This document shows, one piece after another, positions 55,274 to 64,000 of a DNA stretch of 64,000 nt. The stretch's first letter is position 1. Every line of letters begins with the position of its first letter. The notes under the pieces are model-generated. The model did not search any database, had not been told where the DNA came from, and was given only the letters and a program-made list of their open reading frames with translations. The translations under genes were made by a program, and so were the position numbers. The stretch comes from Rhizobium album. GTDB taxonomy: Bacteria > Pseudomonadota > Alphaproteobacteria > Rhizobiales > Rhizobiaceae. Location of the stretch: positions 186,001 through 250,000 of the forward strand of contig NZ_QFBC01000004.1 of the NCBI RefSeq assembly GCF_003122325.1, written 5' to 3'.

Positions 55274-56380
55274 ATGAACACCGCATCCCTCCCCCTTCCC
55301 GGCTGGATCACCTTCGGCCTCATCCCGCTGATCAACCTGGTGCTGGCCTTCTTCTTTTCCGGCCTCGTCGTCTGGTTCATCGGCGAAAACCCCTTCGATG
55401 CGCTGGCGCTGATGCTGGAAGGCGCGCTCGGCAGCGGCGAAGGCATCGGCTTCACGCTTTATTTCGCCACCAACTTCATCTTCACCGGCCTCTCCGTCGC
55501 CGTCGCCATCCATGCCGGCCTGTTCAACATCGGCTCGGAAGGCCAGGCCTATGTCGGCGGGCTAGGCGCGGCGCTGGTGGCGCTGTCGCTCGATCATTAC
55601 GTGCCGTGGTACGTGACGATGCCCTTCGCGATCCTGGGTGCCGCGCTGTTCGGCGCCGGCTGGGCCTTCATCCCGGCTTTTCTGCAGGCCAAGCGCGGCA
55701 GCCACATCGTCATCACCACCATCATGTTCAACTTCATCGGCGCAGCACTGATGGTCTACCTGTTGGTCAACGTGCTGATCGTGCCGGGCAAGATGGCGCC
55801 GGAAACCCGTACCTTCCTCGAAGGCGGGCAGTTGCCGAAGCTCGACTGGTTGATGGCGCTGTTCGGGCTGAAGCTCGGCCCGGCGCCCTTCAACGTCTCC
55901 TTCCTGGTGGCGCTGGTGATGTGTGTCGTCGTCTGGGCGCTGATCTGGCGCACCAAGCTCGGCTACGAGATGCGCACGCTCGGCGTCAGCCCGTCGGCGG
56001 CGGTCTATGCCGGCATCCCTTACGCGCGCACCGTCATCATCGCCATGCTGATCTCCGGCGGCCTTGCCGGCATGATGGCGCTGAACCCGGTGCTCGGCTC
56101 CTCCGGCCGCCTGCAGGTGGAATTCGTCGGCGGCGCCGGCTTCGTCGGCATCGCCGTGTCGCTGATGGGGCGGAACCATCCGGCCGGCATCATCCTCGCC
56201 GCCATCCTGTTCGGCATCCTCTACCAGGGCGGCGACTGGGTGTCCTTCGAAATGCCCAACATCACCCGCGAGATGATCGTGGTGATCCAGGGTCTCGTCA
56301 TCCTGTTTGCCGGCGCGCTGGAATACATGGCCCGGCCGGCGCTGGCGCGGCTCTATTACTCCATGGCCAGGAAGGCGTGA
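55274..56380 (+). CDS. Nucleoside ABC transporter permease 1
   Basis: 368 residues with about ten membrane helices. HAGLFNIGSEGQAYVGGLGAAL is the hallmark of the branched-type (ribose/nucleoside) permease family, and the EAA-like element RTLGVSPSAAVYAGIPYAR follows. It pairs with the second permease to form the channel. A few bases separate it from the ATPase gene, so translation is coupled. Confidence 0.93.
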   Translation: MNTASLPLPGWITFGLIPLINLVLAFFFSGLVVWFIGENPFDALALMLEGALGSGEGIGFTLYFATNFIFTGLSVAVAIHAGLFNIGSEGQAYVGGLGAALVALSLDHYVPWYVTMPFAILGAALFGAGWAFIPAFLQAKRGSHIVITTIMFNFIGAALMVYLLVNVLIVPGKMAPETRTFLEGGQLPKLDWLMALFGLKLGPAPFNVSFLVALVMCVVVWALIWRTKLGYEMRTLGVSPSAAVYAGIPYARTVIIAMLISGGLAGMMALNPVLGSSGRLQVEFVGGAGFVGIAVSLMGRNHPAGIILAAILFGILYQGGDWVSFEMPNITREMIVVIQGLVILFAGALEYMARPALARLYYSMARKA

Positions 56381-56390
56381 GGCGAAAGAG

Positions 56391-57362
56391 ATGGATTTCT
56401 TCGATATTCTCGTCAGCATCCTCGGCTCCACCATAAGGCTTTCCGTGCCGCTGGTGTTTACCGCGCTGGCCGGGCTGTTTTCCGAACGTGCCGGCGTCTT
56501 CGACATCGGCCTCGAGGGCAAGATGCTGGCGGCCGCCTTCTCCGCCGCCTGCGTCGCCTATATCACCGCCTCGCCCTGGCTGGGCCTGGTCGCCGGCATC
56601 GGCGTTTCGGTGGCCTTTTCGCTGCTGCACGGCTTTGCCTCGATCACCAACCGTGGCAACCAGATCGTTTCGGGCGTCGCCATCAACTTCGTCGTCGCCG
56701 GCCTGACCATCGTGCTCGGCCAGGCCTGGTTCGGGCAAGGCGGCCGCACGCCGCAACTGCTGCCGCAAGGCCGGTTCTCGCCGATCATCCTGCCCGGCGT
56801 CGAGGCCCTGCGCGGCATCCCGGTCATCGGGCCGCTCTACGCCAACGTCATTTCCGGCAACAATATCCTCACCTACATGGCCTTCCTCGCCGTGCCGATC
56901 TCCTGGTGGATCCTCTACCGCACCCGCTTCGGCCTGCGCCTGCGCGCCGTCGGCGAAAATCCGGGCGCGGTCGATACGGCCGGCATCTCGGTCACCTGGC
57001 TGCGCTACCGCGCCGTCATCTGCGCCGGTATCCTCTGCGGTTTTTCCGGCACCTACCTGGCGGTGGCGCAATCGGCGGCCTTCATCAAGGACATGTCGGC
57101 CGGCAAGGGCTATATCGCGCTCGCCGCACTGATCTTCGCCAAATGGAAGCCGGTGCCGGTGATGTTCGCCTGCCTGCTGTTCGGTTTCCTCGATGCCTTC
57201 GCCAACTTCATGCAGGGCAAGTCGGTGCCGCTGATCGGCGAAGTGCCGGTACAAATCTTCCAGGCGCTGCCCTATGTGCTCACCTGCATCCTGCTTGCCG
57301 GCTTCATCGGTGTCGCCAATCCGCCTAAGGCGGGTGGCGTGCCCTATACGAAGGAACGTTGA
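56391..57362 (+). CDS. Nucleoside ABC transporter permease 2
   Basis: 323 residues with about eight helices. ALAGLFSERAGVFDIGLEGKML is the companion-permease signature, and LRAVGENPGAVDTAGIS is the cytoplasmic coupling loop. It works as a heterodimer with permease 1. It begins 10 nt after permease 1 and ends three bases before cdd, which shows tight organisation of transport and deamination. Confidence 0.93.
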   Translation: MDFFDILVSILGSTIRLSVPLVFTALAGLFSERAGVFDIGLEGKMLAAAFSAACVAYITASPWLGLVAGIGVSVAFSLLHGFASITNRGNQIVSGVAINFVVAGLTIVLGQAWFGQGGRTPQLLPQGRFSPIILPGVEALRGIPVIGPLYANVISGNNILTYMAFLAVPISWWILYRTRFGLRLRAVGENPGAVDTAGISVTWLRYRAVICAGILCGFSGTYLAVAQSAAFIKDMSAGKGYIALAALIFAKWKPVPVMFACLLFGFLDAFANFMQGKSVPLIGEVPVQIFQALPYVLTCILLAGFIGVANPPKAGGVPYTKER

Positions 57363-57365
57363 TCG

Positions 57366-57758
57366 ATGTCTCAAGACCTGTTTGCCGCCGCCAAGGGGGC
57401 GATGGCCTTTGCGCACGCGCCCTATTCGAAGTTTCCGGTCGGCGCGGCTATCCGCGCCGAGGACGGCAGGATCTATACCGGCGCCAACATCGAGAACCTC
57501 TCCTTTCCACAAGGCTGGTGCGCCGAGCCGACAGCGATCAGCGCCATGATCATGGGCGGGGCGAAACGCATCGTCGAGATGGCGGTGATCGCCGAAAAGC
57601 TCGCCTCCTGCCCGCCCTGCGGCGGCTGCCGCCAGAAAATCTCGGAATTCGCCTCCGCCGAAACCCGCATCTACCTCTGCGACGATGCCGGCGTGACGCA
57701 GACGATGACGATGAACGAGTTGCTGCCCGCCAGCTTCAAGACGGAGATCCTCGGATGA
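57366..57758 (+). CDS. cdd: Cytidine deaminase
   Basis: 130 residues. The zinc site is complete: C52 and E54 in WCAEPTAI, with C85 and C88 in PPCGGCRQ. The front AYSKFPVG-like sequence reads APYSKFPVGAAI. It converts cytidine and deoxycytidine to uridine and deoxyuridine, so that phosphorylases can cut them. Its stop overlaps the next gene by four bases. Confidence 0.96.
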   Translation: MSQDLFAAAKGAMAFAHAPYSKFPVGAAIRAEDGRIYTGANIENLSFPQGWCAEPTAISAMIMGGAKRIVEMAVIAEKLASCPPCGGCRQKISEFASAETRIYLCDDAGVTQTMTMNELLPASFKTEILG

Positions 57759-58540
57759 CCCTCGATCTGATTACCGGCCGGCTCGGCACGTCGAGACCAC
57801 GCCACGCCATCATCCTCGGCTCCGGCCTCGGCTCGCTGGTCGATGCGGTGACGGATGCGGTGCGCATTCCTTATGCCGATCTGTCCGGCTTCCCCGTCAG
57901 CGCCGTCTCCGGCCATGCGGGCGAACTGGTGGCCGGCATGCTGGGCAGCGTGCCGGTGTTCATCCTCTCCGGCCGCGTGCATTATTACGAAAAGGGCGAT
58001 GCCAACGCCATGCGCCGGCCGATCAAGATCTTGAAGGATCTCGGCGTCGATACGTTGATCCTCACCAATTCCGCCGGTTCGCTGCGCGAGGACCTGCCGC
58101 CGGGCTCGGTGATGCAGATTACCGACCACATCAACTACTCCGGCATGAACCCGCTGATCGGCGAGGAAAGCGACGCCCGTTTCGTCGGCATGACCACCGC
58201 CTACGACGCCGGGCTCGCCGCCCGTATGCAGACCGCGGCAGACCGCTGCGGCGTGCCGCTGCAGCAGGGCGTCTACATGTGGTTTTCCGGCCCGAGCTTC
58301 GAGACGCCGGCGGAAATCCGCATGGCGCGCATCCTCGGCGCCGATGCCGTCGGCATGTCCACCGTGCCGGAGGTGATCATCGCCCGTTTCCTCGGCCTCA
58401 AGGTCGCGGCCGCCTCCGTCATCACCAATTACGGAGCGGGCATGACGGGCGGCGAACTGAGCCATACCGAGACAAAGGACATGGCGCCGATCGGCGGCCG
58501 GCAGCTTGCCGCCATCCTTGCCGAGATGATTACAGGTTGA
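57755..58540 (+). CDS. Purine nucleoside phosphorylase, trimeric type
   Basis: 261 residues. LGSGLGSL at 21-28 is the phosphate loop. HYYEKGD and the following TNSAGSL, then WFSGPSFETPAEIRM and the late MSTVPEVIIARFLGLKV are family signatures. It releases purine bases and ribose-1-phosphate from purine nucleosides. The ATG overlaps the cdd stop (ATGA). deoC starts 102 nt later. Confidence 0.93.
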   Translation: MTLDLITGRLGTSRPRHAIILGSGLGSLVDAVTDAVRIPYADLSGFPVSAVSGHAGELVAGMLGSVPVFILSGRVHYYEKGDANAMRRPIKILKDLGVDTLILTNSAGSLREDLPPGSVMQITDHINYSGMNPLIGEESDARFVGMTTAYDAGLAARMQTAADRCGVPLQQGVYMWFSGPSFETPAEIRMARILGADAVGMSTVPEVIIARFLGLKVAAASVITNYGAGMTGGELSHTETKDMAPIGGRQLAAILAEMITG

Positions 58541-58642
58541 CATGCAGGCGCGAGCCGGGTGTTCTTCGGCTCCAGCCTATCCAGAAGTTTGCCTTGAGGC
58601 CCTCGATTCGTGAATGATCGAGGTAGGGGAGGACAACCGATC

Positions 58643-59413
58643 ATGGAGCATCACAGCCTGCGGGAGACCGCAGCCTTCGGCCTGTCGCTTCTCGACCTGA
58701 CCGAACTCGACGAAACCGCTGCGCCGGAGAGCATCGACGCCTTGTGCCGCAGGGCACAGACGCCTTTCGGAAATGTCGCGGCGATCTGCATCCTGCCGCG
58801 TTTCGTGCCGCGGGCGCGGCTGACCCTCGGCAACAGCCATGCGATCCGCATCGCCGCGGTCGTCAATTTTCCCGATGGCGGCTTCGAATTGGCCGATGTC
58901 GTGTCGGAGGCCCGCCAGGCGGTGGCCGACGGCGCCGACGAAATCGAACTGGTGATCCCGCACCGAACCGTTGCAGAGGGCGATGGCGAGGCGGTGAAGG
59001 ACATGGTCGCCGCGGTGCGCGAGGCTTGCCCGCCGGCCGTACCGGTCAAGGCAATCCTCGAAACCGGCACGCTGAAGGACACGGTGCTGATCGGGAAGGC
59101 GGCCAGCCTTGCCATTACGGCCGGCGCCGAACTCGTCAGCACCTCCGCGGGCCACATGGCTGACGGCGCGACGCTGGAAGCGGCCGACATCCTGCTGCGG
59201 GCGATCCGTGCAAACGGCGGCAAGGTCGGTTTCAAGGCCGCCGGCGGCATCGATACGGTCGCAGTGGCGATCCTCTACCTGCGGCTTGCCGAAACCATCC
59301 TGGCCTCGGACTGGGCCATGCCTTCCACCTTTCGCTTCGGGGCCGATGGCCTGCTCGACGACATCGTCGCCATTCTCGGCAGCCCGCCGCCTGCCCTTCG
59401 TTCCTCAGGATAG
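58643..59413 (+). CDS. deoC: Deoxyribose-phosphate aldolase
   Basis: 256 residues of a class I aldolase. The Schiff-base lysine is in KVGFKAAGGI and the second catalytic lysine in VPVKAILETGTL. ADEIELVIPH is the substrate strand. It splits deoxyribose-5-phosphate into glyceraldehyde-3-phosphate and acetaldehyde. The ATG follows GGGGAGG. deoA begins three bases after the stop. Confidence 0.95.
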   Translation: MEHHSLRETAAFGLSLLDLTELDETAAPESIDALCRRAQTPFGNVAAICILPRFVPRARLTLGNSHAIRIAAVVNFPDGGFELADVVSEARQAVADGADEIELVIPHRTVAEGDGEAVKDMVAAVREACPPAVPVKAILETGTLKDTVLIGKAASLAITAGAELVSTSAGHMADGATLEAADILLRAIRANGGKVGFKAAGGIDTVAVAILYLRLAETILASDWAMPSTFRFGADGLLDDIVAILGSPPPALRSSG

Positions 59414-59416
59414 ATC

Positions 59417-60736
59417 ATGATCCCGCAAGACATCATCCGCCGCAAGCGTGACGGCGAACGGCTGGCGCGCGAAGACATCGCCGCCTTCATCGGTGCCATG
59501 GCCCGCAACGAGATCGCCGAAGCCCAGGTCGGCGCCTTCGCCATGGCCTGCTGGTTCCGGGGCATGACGCCGGATGAAACCGTGGCGCTGACGCTGGCCA
59601 TGCGGGATTCCGGCGAGGTGCTGTCCTGGCAGGAAATCGGCCGACCGGTCGCCGACAAGCATTCCACCGGCGGCATCGGCGACAACGTCTCGCTGATGCT
59701 GGCGCCGATCGCCGCCGCCTGCGGCCTGGCGGTGCCGATGATCTCCGGCCGCGGACTGGGCCATACCGGTGGCACGCTCGACAAGCTGGAATCCATTCCG
59801 GGCTACGCCATCATGCAGGATGCGGCCCTGTTCCGCCGCACGGTGAAGGAGGTCGGCTGCGCCATCATCGGCCAGACGGCAGCGCTGGCGCCGGCCGACA
59901 AGCGGCTCTATGCCATCCGCGACGTAACTGCGACGGTCGATTCCGTGCCGCTGATCACCGCCTCGATCCTCTCCAAGAAACTCGCGGCCGGACTGGAAAC
60001 ACTGACGCTCGACGTCAAGATCGGCAACGGCGCCTTCATGACCACGGCTGAGGAGGCACAGGAACTGGCGCAATCGCTGGTCGACGTCGCCAACGGCGCC
60101 GGCGTGCGCACCGCAGCGCTGATGACCGACATGAACCAGCCGCTGGCGGATGCCGCCGGCAATGCGGTCGAGATGCGCAACTGCGTCGATTTCCTCAAGG
60201 GCCTGAAGGGCGGCACGCGGCTGGAAACCGTGGTGCTCGCCTTCGCGGCGGAGATGCTGGTGCAATCCGGACTTGCGATCTCGCCCGCCGACGGCGAACT
60301 GCAGGCGGTGCGCGCGCTTCAATCCGGCCGGGCGGCGGAGATTTTCGGGCGGATGGTGCATGCGCTCGGCGGCCCGGCGGATTTTGTCGAGAGGTCGGAG
60401 GCCTACCTGCCGCGCGCCCCGGTGGAGATTGCCGTGACGGCCGAGCGTGACGGCTGGCTTTCCGCCTGCAATGCCCGCGACATCGGCATGAGTGTGATCG
60501 AACTCGGCGGCGGCCGCCGGTTACCGACCGACGCCATCGACCATCGCGTCGGCTTCGACCGCATCGTGCCGCTCGGCACCTGGCTGCAACGCGGCGACCG
60601 GATCGCCATGGTGCATGCCGCGGACCAGGCGAGCGGCGAGAAGGCGGCGCTGGACCTTGCCGGCAACTACCGGCTATCGGTCACGCCGCCGGGCCTGCCG
60701 CCGGTCATCGTCAAGCGGGTGGACAAGTCCGCTTGA
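59417..60736 (+). CDS. deoA: Thymidine phosphorylase
   Basis: 439 residues, the normal length. The phosphate and dimer region is DKHSTGGIGDNVSLMLAPI, and the glycine-rich GRGLGHTGGTLDKLES follows. VKIGNGAFM lies in the central domain. It phosphorolyses thymidine to thymine and deoxyribose-1-phosphate. Last gene on this strand of the nucleoside cluster; no phosphopentomutase (deoB) gene is seen in the window. Confidence 0.96.
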   Translation: MIPQDIIRRKRDGERLAREDIAAFIGAMARNEIAEAQVGAFAMACWFRGMTPDETVALTLAMRDSGEVLSWQEIGRPVADKHSTGGIGDNVSLMLAPIAAACGLAVPMISGRGLGHTGGTLDKLESIPGYAIMQDAALFRRTVKEVGCAIIGQTAALAPADKRLYAIRDVTATVDSVPLITASILSKKLAAGLETLTLDVKIGNGAFMTTAEEAQELAQSLVDVANGAGVRTAALMTDMNQPLADAAGNAVEMRNCVDFLKGLKGGTRLETVVLAFAAEMLVQSGLAISPADGELQAVRALQSGRAAEIFGRMVHALGGPADFVERSEAYLPRAPVEIAVTAERDGWLSACNARDIGMSVIELGGGRRLPTDAIDHRVGFDRIVPLGTWLQRGDRIAMVHAADQASGEKAALDLAGNYRLSVTPPGLPPVIVKRVDKSA

Positions 60737-60798
60737 CGCGCGTTGCGTCTTTCCGAGTCTCTCTCACGTTGTCGCTCCGTGTTTCCGCATGCTGTTTT

Positions 60799-60830
60799 CG
60801 CAAAACCGTTGCGGCCTTTGCGCTTTTCCC
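60799..60830. repeat. Degenerate copy of the palindromic intergenic repeat
   Basis: CGCAAAACCG.TGCG...CTTTTCC resembles the reverse of the core at 9011-9054, in the gap after deoA. One arm is decayed. It lies between the convergent deoA and aspartic protease genes. Confidence 0.4.
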
Positions 60831-60879
60831 GCCGTGATCGTCCGCAGGCCGGAAGGGCTTGGGATACAGAGCCGCAGCT

Positions 60880-61404
60880 TCACTGTTTCAGTTGCAGGAT
60901 ACCGCCCGCCACGCGGTAGGAATCGAGCTTCTTGAGAAAGCTCATGCCGACCAGCGTGCCCGACAGCGCATTGTCGCGCAAAACGAAAGCCTCGACGTCG
61001 CGAACGCGGATCGTGCCGATCTCCATGCGGTCGAGGCTGATATGGGCGGCCCTGGTCTGGCCGTTGGCGGTGTTGACCGCATATCTGAAATCGAGGCCGT
61101 TGCCGGAGAAGCCCAGGCGCCGGGCGGTGCTTTCGTTGATGGCGACATAGGTGGCGCCGGTATCGATCAGCCCGTCGATGCTCTTGCCGTTGACCCGGAA
61201 GGTGCCGGCATAATGGCCGCGCTCGTCGGCCTGCAGTTGCACCGTACCGCTTGCGGCCGGCGTCAGCGCCACCGGTTGCGCCTCCTGTGTCACCACTTTT
61301 GCAACTGGCGTTTCCGCGTCATCGACCGGTGCATGCAGCAGCGAAGGCACCTGCGTCGCAACGGCGGCGGCGATGGCGGCGATGACGATCACGCGGGTCA
61401 GCAC
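60880..61404 (-). CDS. Retropepsin-like aspartic protease (TIGR02281 type)
   Basis: 174 residues. The N-terminal hydrophobic stretch VIVIAAIAAAVATQVP anchors it in the membrane. The single catalytic aspartate is D81 in LIDTGATYVAINESTARRLG, and the later GTLVGMSFLKKL is the second family strand. It would dimerise to form the active site in the periplasm. The GTG at 61404 has CAGGAG before it. A TTG at 61437 is an alternative. Confidence 0.85.
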   Translation of the reverse strand: MLTRVIVIAAIAAAVATQVPSLLHAPVDDAETPVAKVVTQEAQPVALTPAASGTVQLQADERGHYAGTFRVNGKSIDGLIDTGATYVAINESTARRLGFSGNGLDFRYAVNTANGQTRAAHISLDRMEIGTIRVRDVEAFVLRDNALSGTLVGMSFLKKLDSYRVAGGILQLKQ

Positions 61405-61485
61405 GAGGCGCGGCTCCTGGATGAAAAGGACAATCAAATCCCTAGCCGCAAACGCCTTTCGATGCCGCTAAATTGCGCAGGAAAA

Positions 61486-61511
61486 GGCCCGGAGCGCAGG
61501 GCGTCCGGGCC
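61486..61511 (-). terminator. Terminator for upp
   Basis: On the minus strand: stem GGCCCGGA with TCCGGGCC around a 10-nt loop, followed by TTTTCC. Confidence 0.75.
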
Positions 61512-61539
61512 GGATTTTCCATCAATGGTTAAGATGGGC

Positions 61540-62169
61540 TTACTTCGTGCCGTACATGCGGTCGCCGGCATCGCCGAGGCCAGGAACGATGTAGCCCTTC
61601 TCGTTCAGGTGGCTGTCGATCGAGGCGGTGAAGATCGGAATGTCGGGATGGACGGCGCGGAAATTGGTGATGCCTTCCGGAGCGGCGAGCAGGCAGAGGA
61701 AGCGGATGTTCTTCGCGCCGCGCTCCTTGAGTTTTTCCATGGCGGCAATCGAGGAATTGCCGGTTGCCAGCATCGGATCGACGACGATGATCAGCCGCTC
61801 GGAAATGTCTTCCGGCGCCTTGAAGTAATATTCCACCGGCTGCAGCGTCTCGTGGTCGCGGTAGACGCCGATATGCGAGACGCGGGCGGAGGGAACAAGC
61901 TCCAGCATGCCTTCCAGCAGGCCGTTGCCGGCACGCAGGATCGAGGCGAAAACCAGCTTCTTGCCTTCGAGCAGCGGCGACTGCATCGTCGTCATCGGCG
62001 TCTCGATCGTCTCCATGGTGAGTTCGAGATCGCGGGTGACCTCGTAGCAGAGCAGGGTCGAGATTTCCCGAAGCAGCCGGCGAAAGCTGGCTGTCGAGGT
62101 TTCCTTGCGGCGCATGATGGTCAGCTTGTGCTGCACCAGCGGGTGATCGATGACTGTAACGCCGTCCAT
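61540..62169 (-). CDS. upp: Uracil phosphoribosyltransferase
   Basis: 209 residues of normal length. The PRPP loop is [14 protein letters not shown], and the uracil-binding end [15 protein letters not shown] is complete. It makes UMP from uracil and PRPP, recovering the base released by nucleoside cleavage. It lies on the opposite strand to deoA and beyond the protease gene, so it is regulated apart from the cluster. Confidence 0.96.
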   Translation of the reverse strand: MDGVTVIDHPLVQHKLTIMRRKETSTASFRRLLREISTLLCYEVTRDLELTMETIETPMTTMQSPLLEGKKLVFASILRAGNGLLEGMLELVPSARVSHIGVYRDHETLQPVEYYFKAPEDISERLIIVVDPMLATGNSSIAAMEKLKERGAKNIRFLCLLAAPEGITNFRAVHPDIPIFTASIDSHLNEKGYIVPGLGDAGDRMYGTK

Positions 62170-62300
62170 GAAAATCCACCTTCCGGGCTGTTGCGCGATG
62201 TCATGTTTCTTTCACGGAAAACGCCGCGGCTGCAAGAGAGGATGCGCGTTTTGACGCTTCATCCCCAGATGCGAAAGGTTAAATCGCCCGACGACGCAGG

Positions 62301-62328
62301 GCGGCCGGTGTGCGGAAAAGCCGGCCGC
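62301..62328. terminator. Hairpin after the phosphoketolase gene
   Basis: 8-bp stem GCGGCCGG with CCGGCCGC around 12 nt, 15 nt past the phosphoketolase stop. No T run follows, so it may be weak. Confidence 0.4.
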
Positions 62329-62342
62329 TCGCGGGATTGCGC

Positions 62343-64000
62343 CTACCCCTTGTCGTAAGGCCACACCCAGTTCTGGATTTCCGGCATGTCCTCGCCGTGC
62401 TTGCAGACATACCGTTTGTGCTCGCCGAGCTTGGCGGTCATCTGGTCGACGGTGTCTTTGGCCCGCGCCGCCAGGCCCGGCACCCGTTCGATGGCGGCGA
62501 GCGCCAGGTGGTAGCGGTCGATCTTGTTCAAGACAGCCATGTCGAAGGGCGTCGTGGTCGTACCCTCGTCGATGAAACCGTGCACGTGCATGTTGTCGTG
62601 GTTGGTCCGTTTGTAGGTCAGCCGGTGGATCAGGTAGGGATAGCCGTGATAGGCGAAGATCACCGGCCGGTCGCGGGTGAACAGCTGGTTGAACAGAGCA
62701 TCCGGCAGGCCGTGCGGATGCTGGTCCGGCGATTGCAGCGTCATCAGGTCGACGACGTTGACGACGCGGATGCGCAGGTCCGGCAAGGCCTGGCGCAGGA
62801 GATCGACGGCCGCGAGCGTTTCCATGGTCGGCACGTCGCCGGCGCAGGCCATCACCACGTCGGGTTCGAAACCCGGTTCCTCGGTGCCCGCCCAGTGCCA
62901 GATGCCGGCGCCGTCCTCGCAATGGCGGATCGCTTCGTCCATCGACAGCCATTGCGGCTCCGGCTGCTTGCCGGCGACGATGACGTTGATGCGGTCATAG
63001 GTCTTCAGGCAATGATCGCCGGCCCAGAGCAGCGTGTTGGCGTCCGGCGGCAGGTAGATGCGCACCACGTCGGCGGTCTTGTTGGCGACGAGATCGACGA
63101 AGCCGGGATCCTGGTGGCTGAAGCCGTTATGGTCCTGCCGCCATACATGCGAGGTCAGCAGATAGTTGAGCGAGGAGACCGGCCGTCGCCATTCCAGCCC
63201 GCGCGAGACTTTCAGCCACTTGGCATGCTGGTTGAACATCGAATCGACGATGTGGATGAAGGCCTCGTAGCAGGAAAACAGCCCGTGGCGGCCGGTGAGC
63301 AGGTATCCTTCCAGCCAGCCCTGGCACAGGTGCTCGCTCAGCACCTCCATGACCCGGCCGCGGCGGGCCAGATGTTCGTCATAGGGCTCCAGATCGGCCA
63401 TCCACACCCGGTCGGTGACGGCGAAGACGTCGCCCAGCCGATTCGATTCGGTTTCGTCGGGGCCGAAGATGCGGAAATTCGCCGACGCCTCGTTGAGCGT
63501 CAGCGCATCGCGCAGGTAACCGCCGAGCACCTTGGTCGACTGCACCATCTCGCCGCCGCGCCTTCCCACCTTGACGGCGTGGTCGCGGATATCGGGCAGT
63601 TTCAACTCGCGGCGAAGCTGGCCGCCATTGGCATGCGGATTGGCGCCCATGCGCCGGCTGCCGCGCGGCGCCAGGGCCTTCAGCTCGGCGATCAGCCCGC
63701 CCTTTTCGTCGAACAGTTCCTCCGGCCTGTAGCTGCGCATCCAGTCCTCGAGGATCTGGCGGTGGCCGGCATCCTTGCGGCATTCGGCGACGGGTACCTG
63801 GTGCGAGCGCCAGAACCCCTCGACCTTCTTGCCGTCCACCTCCTTCGGGCCGGTCCAGCCTTTCGGGCTGCGCAGGACGATCATCGGCCAGCGCGGCCGC
63901 GTCACCGCATCGCCTTGCGAGCGGGCGATCGCCTGGATCGCGGCGATATGGTCGAAGGCATAATCGAAGGCCGCAGCCATTTGCTGGTGCATGTCCGCCG
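62343..64000 (-). CDS. xfp: Phosphoketolase, partial (N-terminus beyond window)
   Basis: The C-terminal 552 codons of a protein of usually about 790. The frame stays open to the window edge, so the first in-frame ATG at 63992 is internal. Recognisable parts are [58 protein letters not shown] and [15 protein letters not shown]. It cleaves xylulose-5-phosphate or fructose-6-phosphate to acetyl phosphate using thiamine diphosphate. The main thiamine-binding half is mostly missing. Confidence 0.93.
   Translation of the reverse strand, partial: ADMHQQMAAAFDYAFDHIAAIQAIARSQGDAVTRPRWPMIVLRSPKGWTGPKEVDGKKVEGFWRSHQVPVAECRKDAGHRQILEDWMRSYRPEELFDEKGGLIAELKALAPRGSRRMGANPHANGGQLRRELKLPDIRDHAVKVGRRGGEMVQSTKVLGGYLRDALTLNEASANFRIFGPDETESNRLGDVFAVTDRVWMADLEPYDEHLARRGRVMEVLSEHLCQGWLEGYLLTGRHGLFSCYEAFIHIVDSMFNQHAKWLKVSRGLEWRRPVSSLNYLLTSHVWRQDHNGFSHQDPGFVDLVANKTADVVRIYLPPDANTLLWAGDHCLKTYDRINVIVAGKQPEPQWLSMDEAIRHCEDGAGIWHWAGTEEPGFEPDVVMACAGDVPTMETLAAVDLLRQALPDLRIRVVNVVDLMTLQSPDQHPHGLPDALFNQLFTRDRPVIFAYHGYPYLIHRLTYKRTNHDNMHVHGFIDEGTTTTPFDMAVLNKIDRYHLALAAIERVPGLAARAKDTVDQMTAKLGEHKRYVCKHGEDMPEIQNWVWPYDKG

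Overview
This is a chromosomal window of about 62-63% GC from an alphaproteobacterium of the order Hyphomicrobiales, most likely family Rhizobiaceae. The evidence is the infC-rpmI-rplT-pheS-pheT block with an ATT-initiated infC, an Er-VIT1 (MbfA) gene under a perfect Irr-type iron control element, BA14K, transglutaminase-like and DUF4214 proteins, pcaF, and short palindromic intergenic repeats of a rhizobial kind. The genus cannot be fixed by eye. No prophage, insertion sequence, CRISPR array or rRNA operon is visible.

Layout. 0-3.7 kb: the end of a ccdAB toxin-antitoxin pair cut by the window edge, then lepA and an MFS transporter, all on the minus strand. 3.7-12 kb: a cupin regulator with a GNAT enzyme, a cysteine-rich secreted protein, an acetylpolyamine/HDAC-type deacetylase, a TPR lipoprotein, and the group leucyl aminopeptidase - MarR - NlpC/P60 - hypothetical - hydroxyacid dehydrogenase. 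12-16.4 kb: an RTX-like metalloprotease facing a thiol-redox cluster (MarR with four C-terminal cysteines, AhpD-like protein, thioredoxin-like protein, MOSC protein). 16.5-25.5 kb: accessory metabolism (VOC protein, Fsr-like MFS, DapA-like lyase, Arc-type and AraC regulators, GNAT, tautomerase, LysR with a lone pxpA) and a second DUF4214 protein. 25.9-40.2 kb: a two-component system, GreA-like and MYG1-like proteins, a Crp/Fnr regulator, coaBC, a YafJ-type amidotransferase, GST, DUF3237 and GFA proteins, pcaF, the iron-controlled mbfA, a transglutaminase-like protein and a hydrolase.

40.4-46.4 kb is the translation block infC, rpmI, rplT, pheS, pheT. Three small tightly packed genes (DUF4160, DUF2442, GFA) sit between pheS and pheT, and this is the most unusual arrangement in the window. 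46.4-52.3 kb holds a class I amidotransferase, DoxX, a Rdx/SelW-type protein, BA14K, a phosphomannomutase, tRNA-Leu(CAG), tRNA-Ser(GGA), a small membrane protein and msrA.

52.5-62.2 kb is a nucleoside uptake and salvage region. A BMP-type binding protein, an ABC ATPase and two permeases are followed by cytidine deaminase, purine nucleoside phosphorylase, deoxyribose-phosphate aldolase and thymidine phosphorylase; upp lies on the opposite strand beyond a small retropepsin-like gene. Together these would import nucleosides, deaminate cytidine, phosphorolyse nucleosides, feed deoxyribose phosphate to glycolysis and recover uracil. The window ends inside a phosphoketolase gene, which fits pentose-phosphate disposal. 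Functions are assigned from recognised family motifs; no database search was run.
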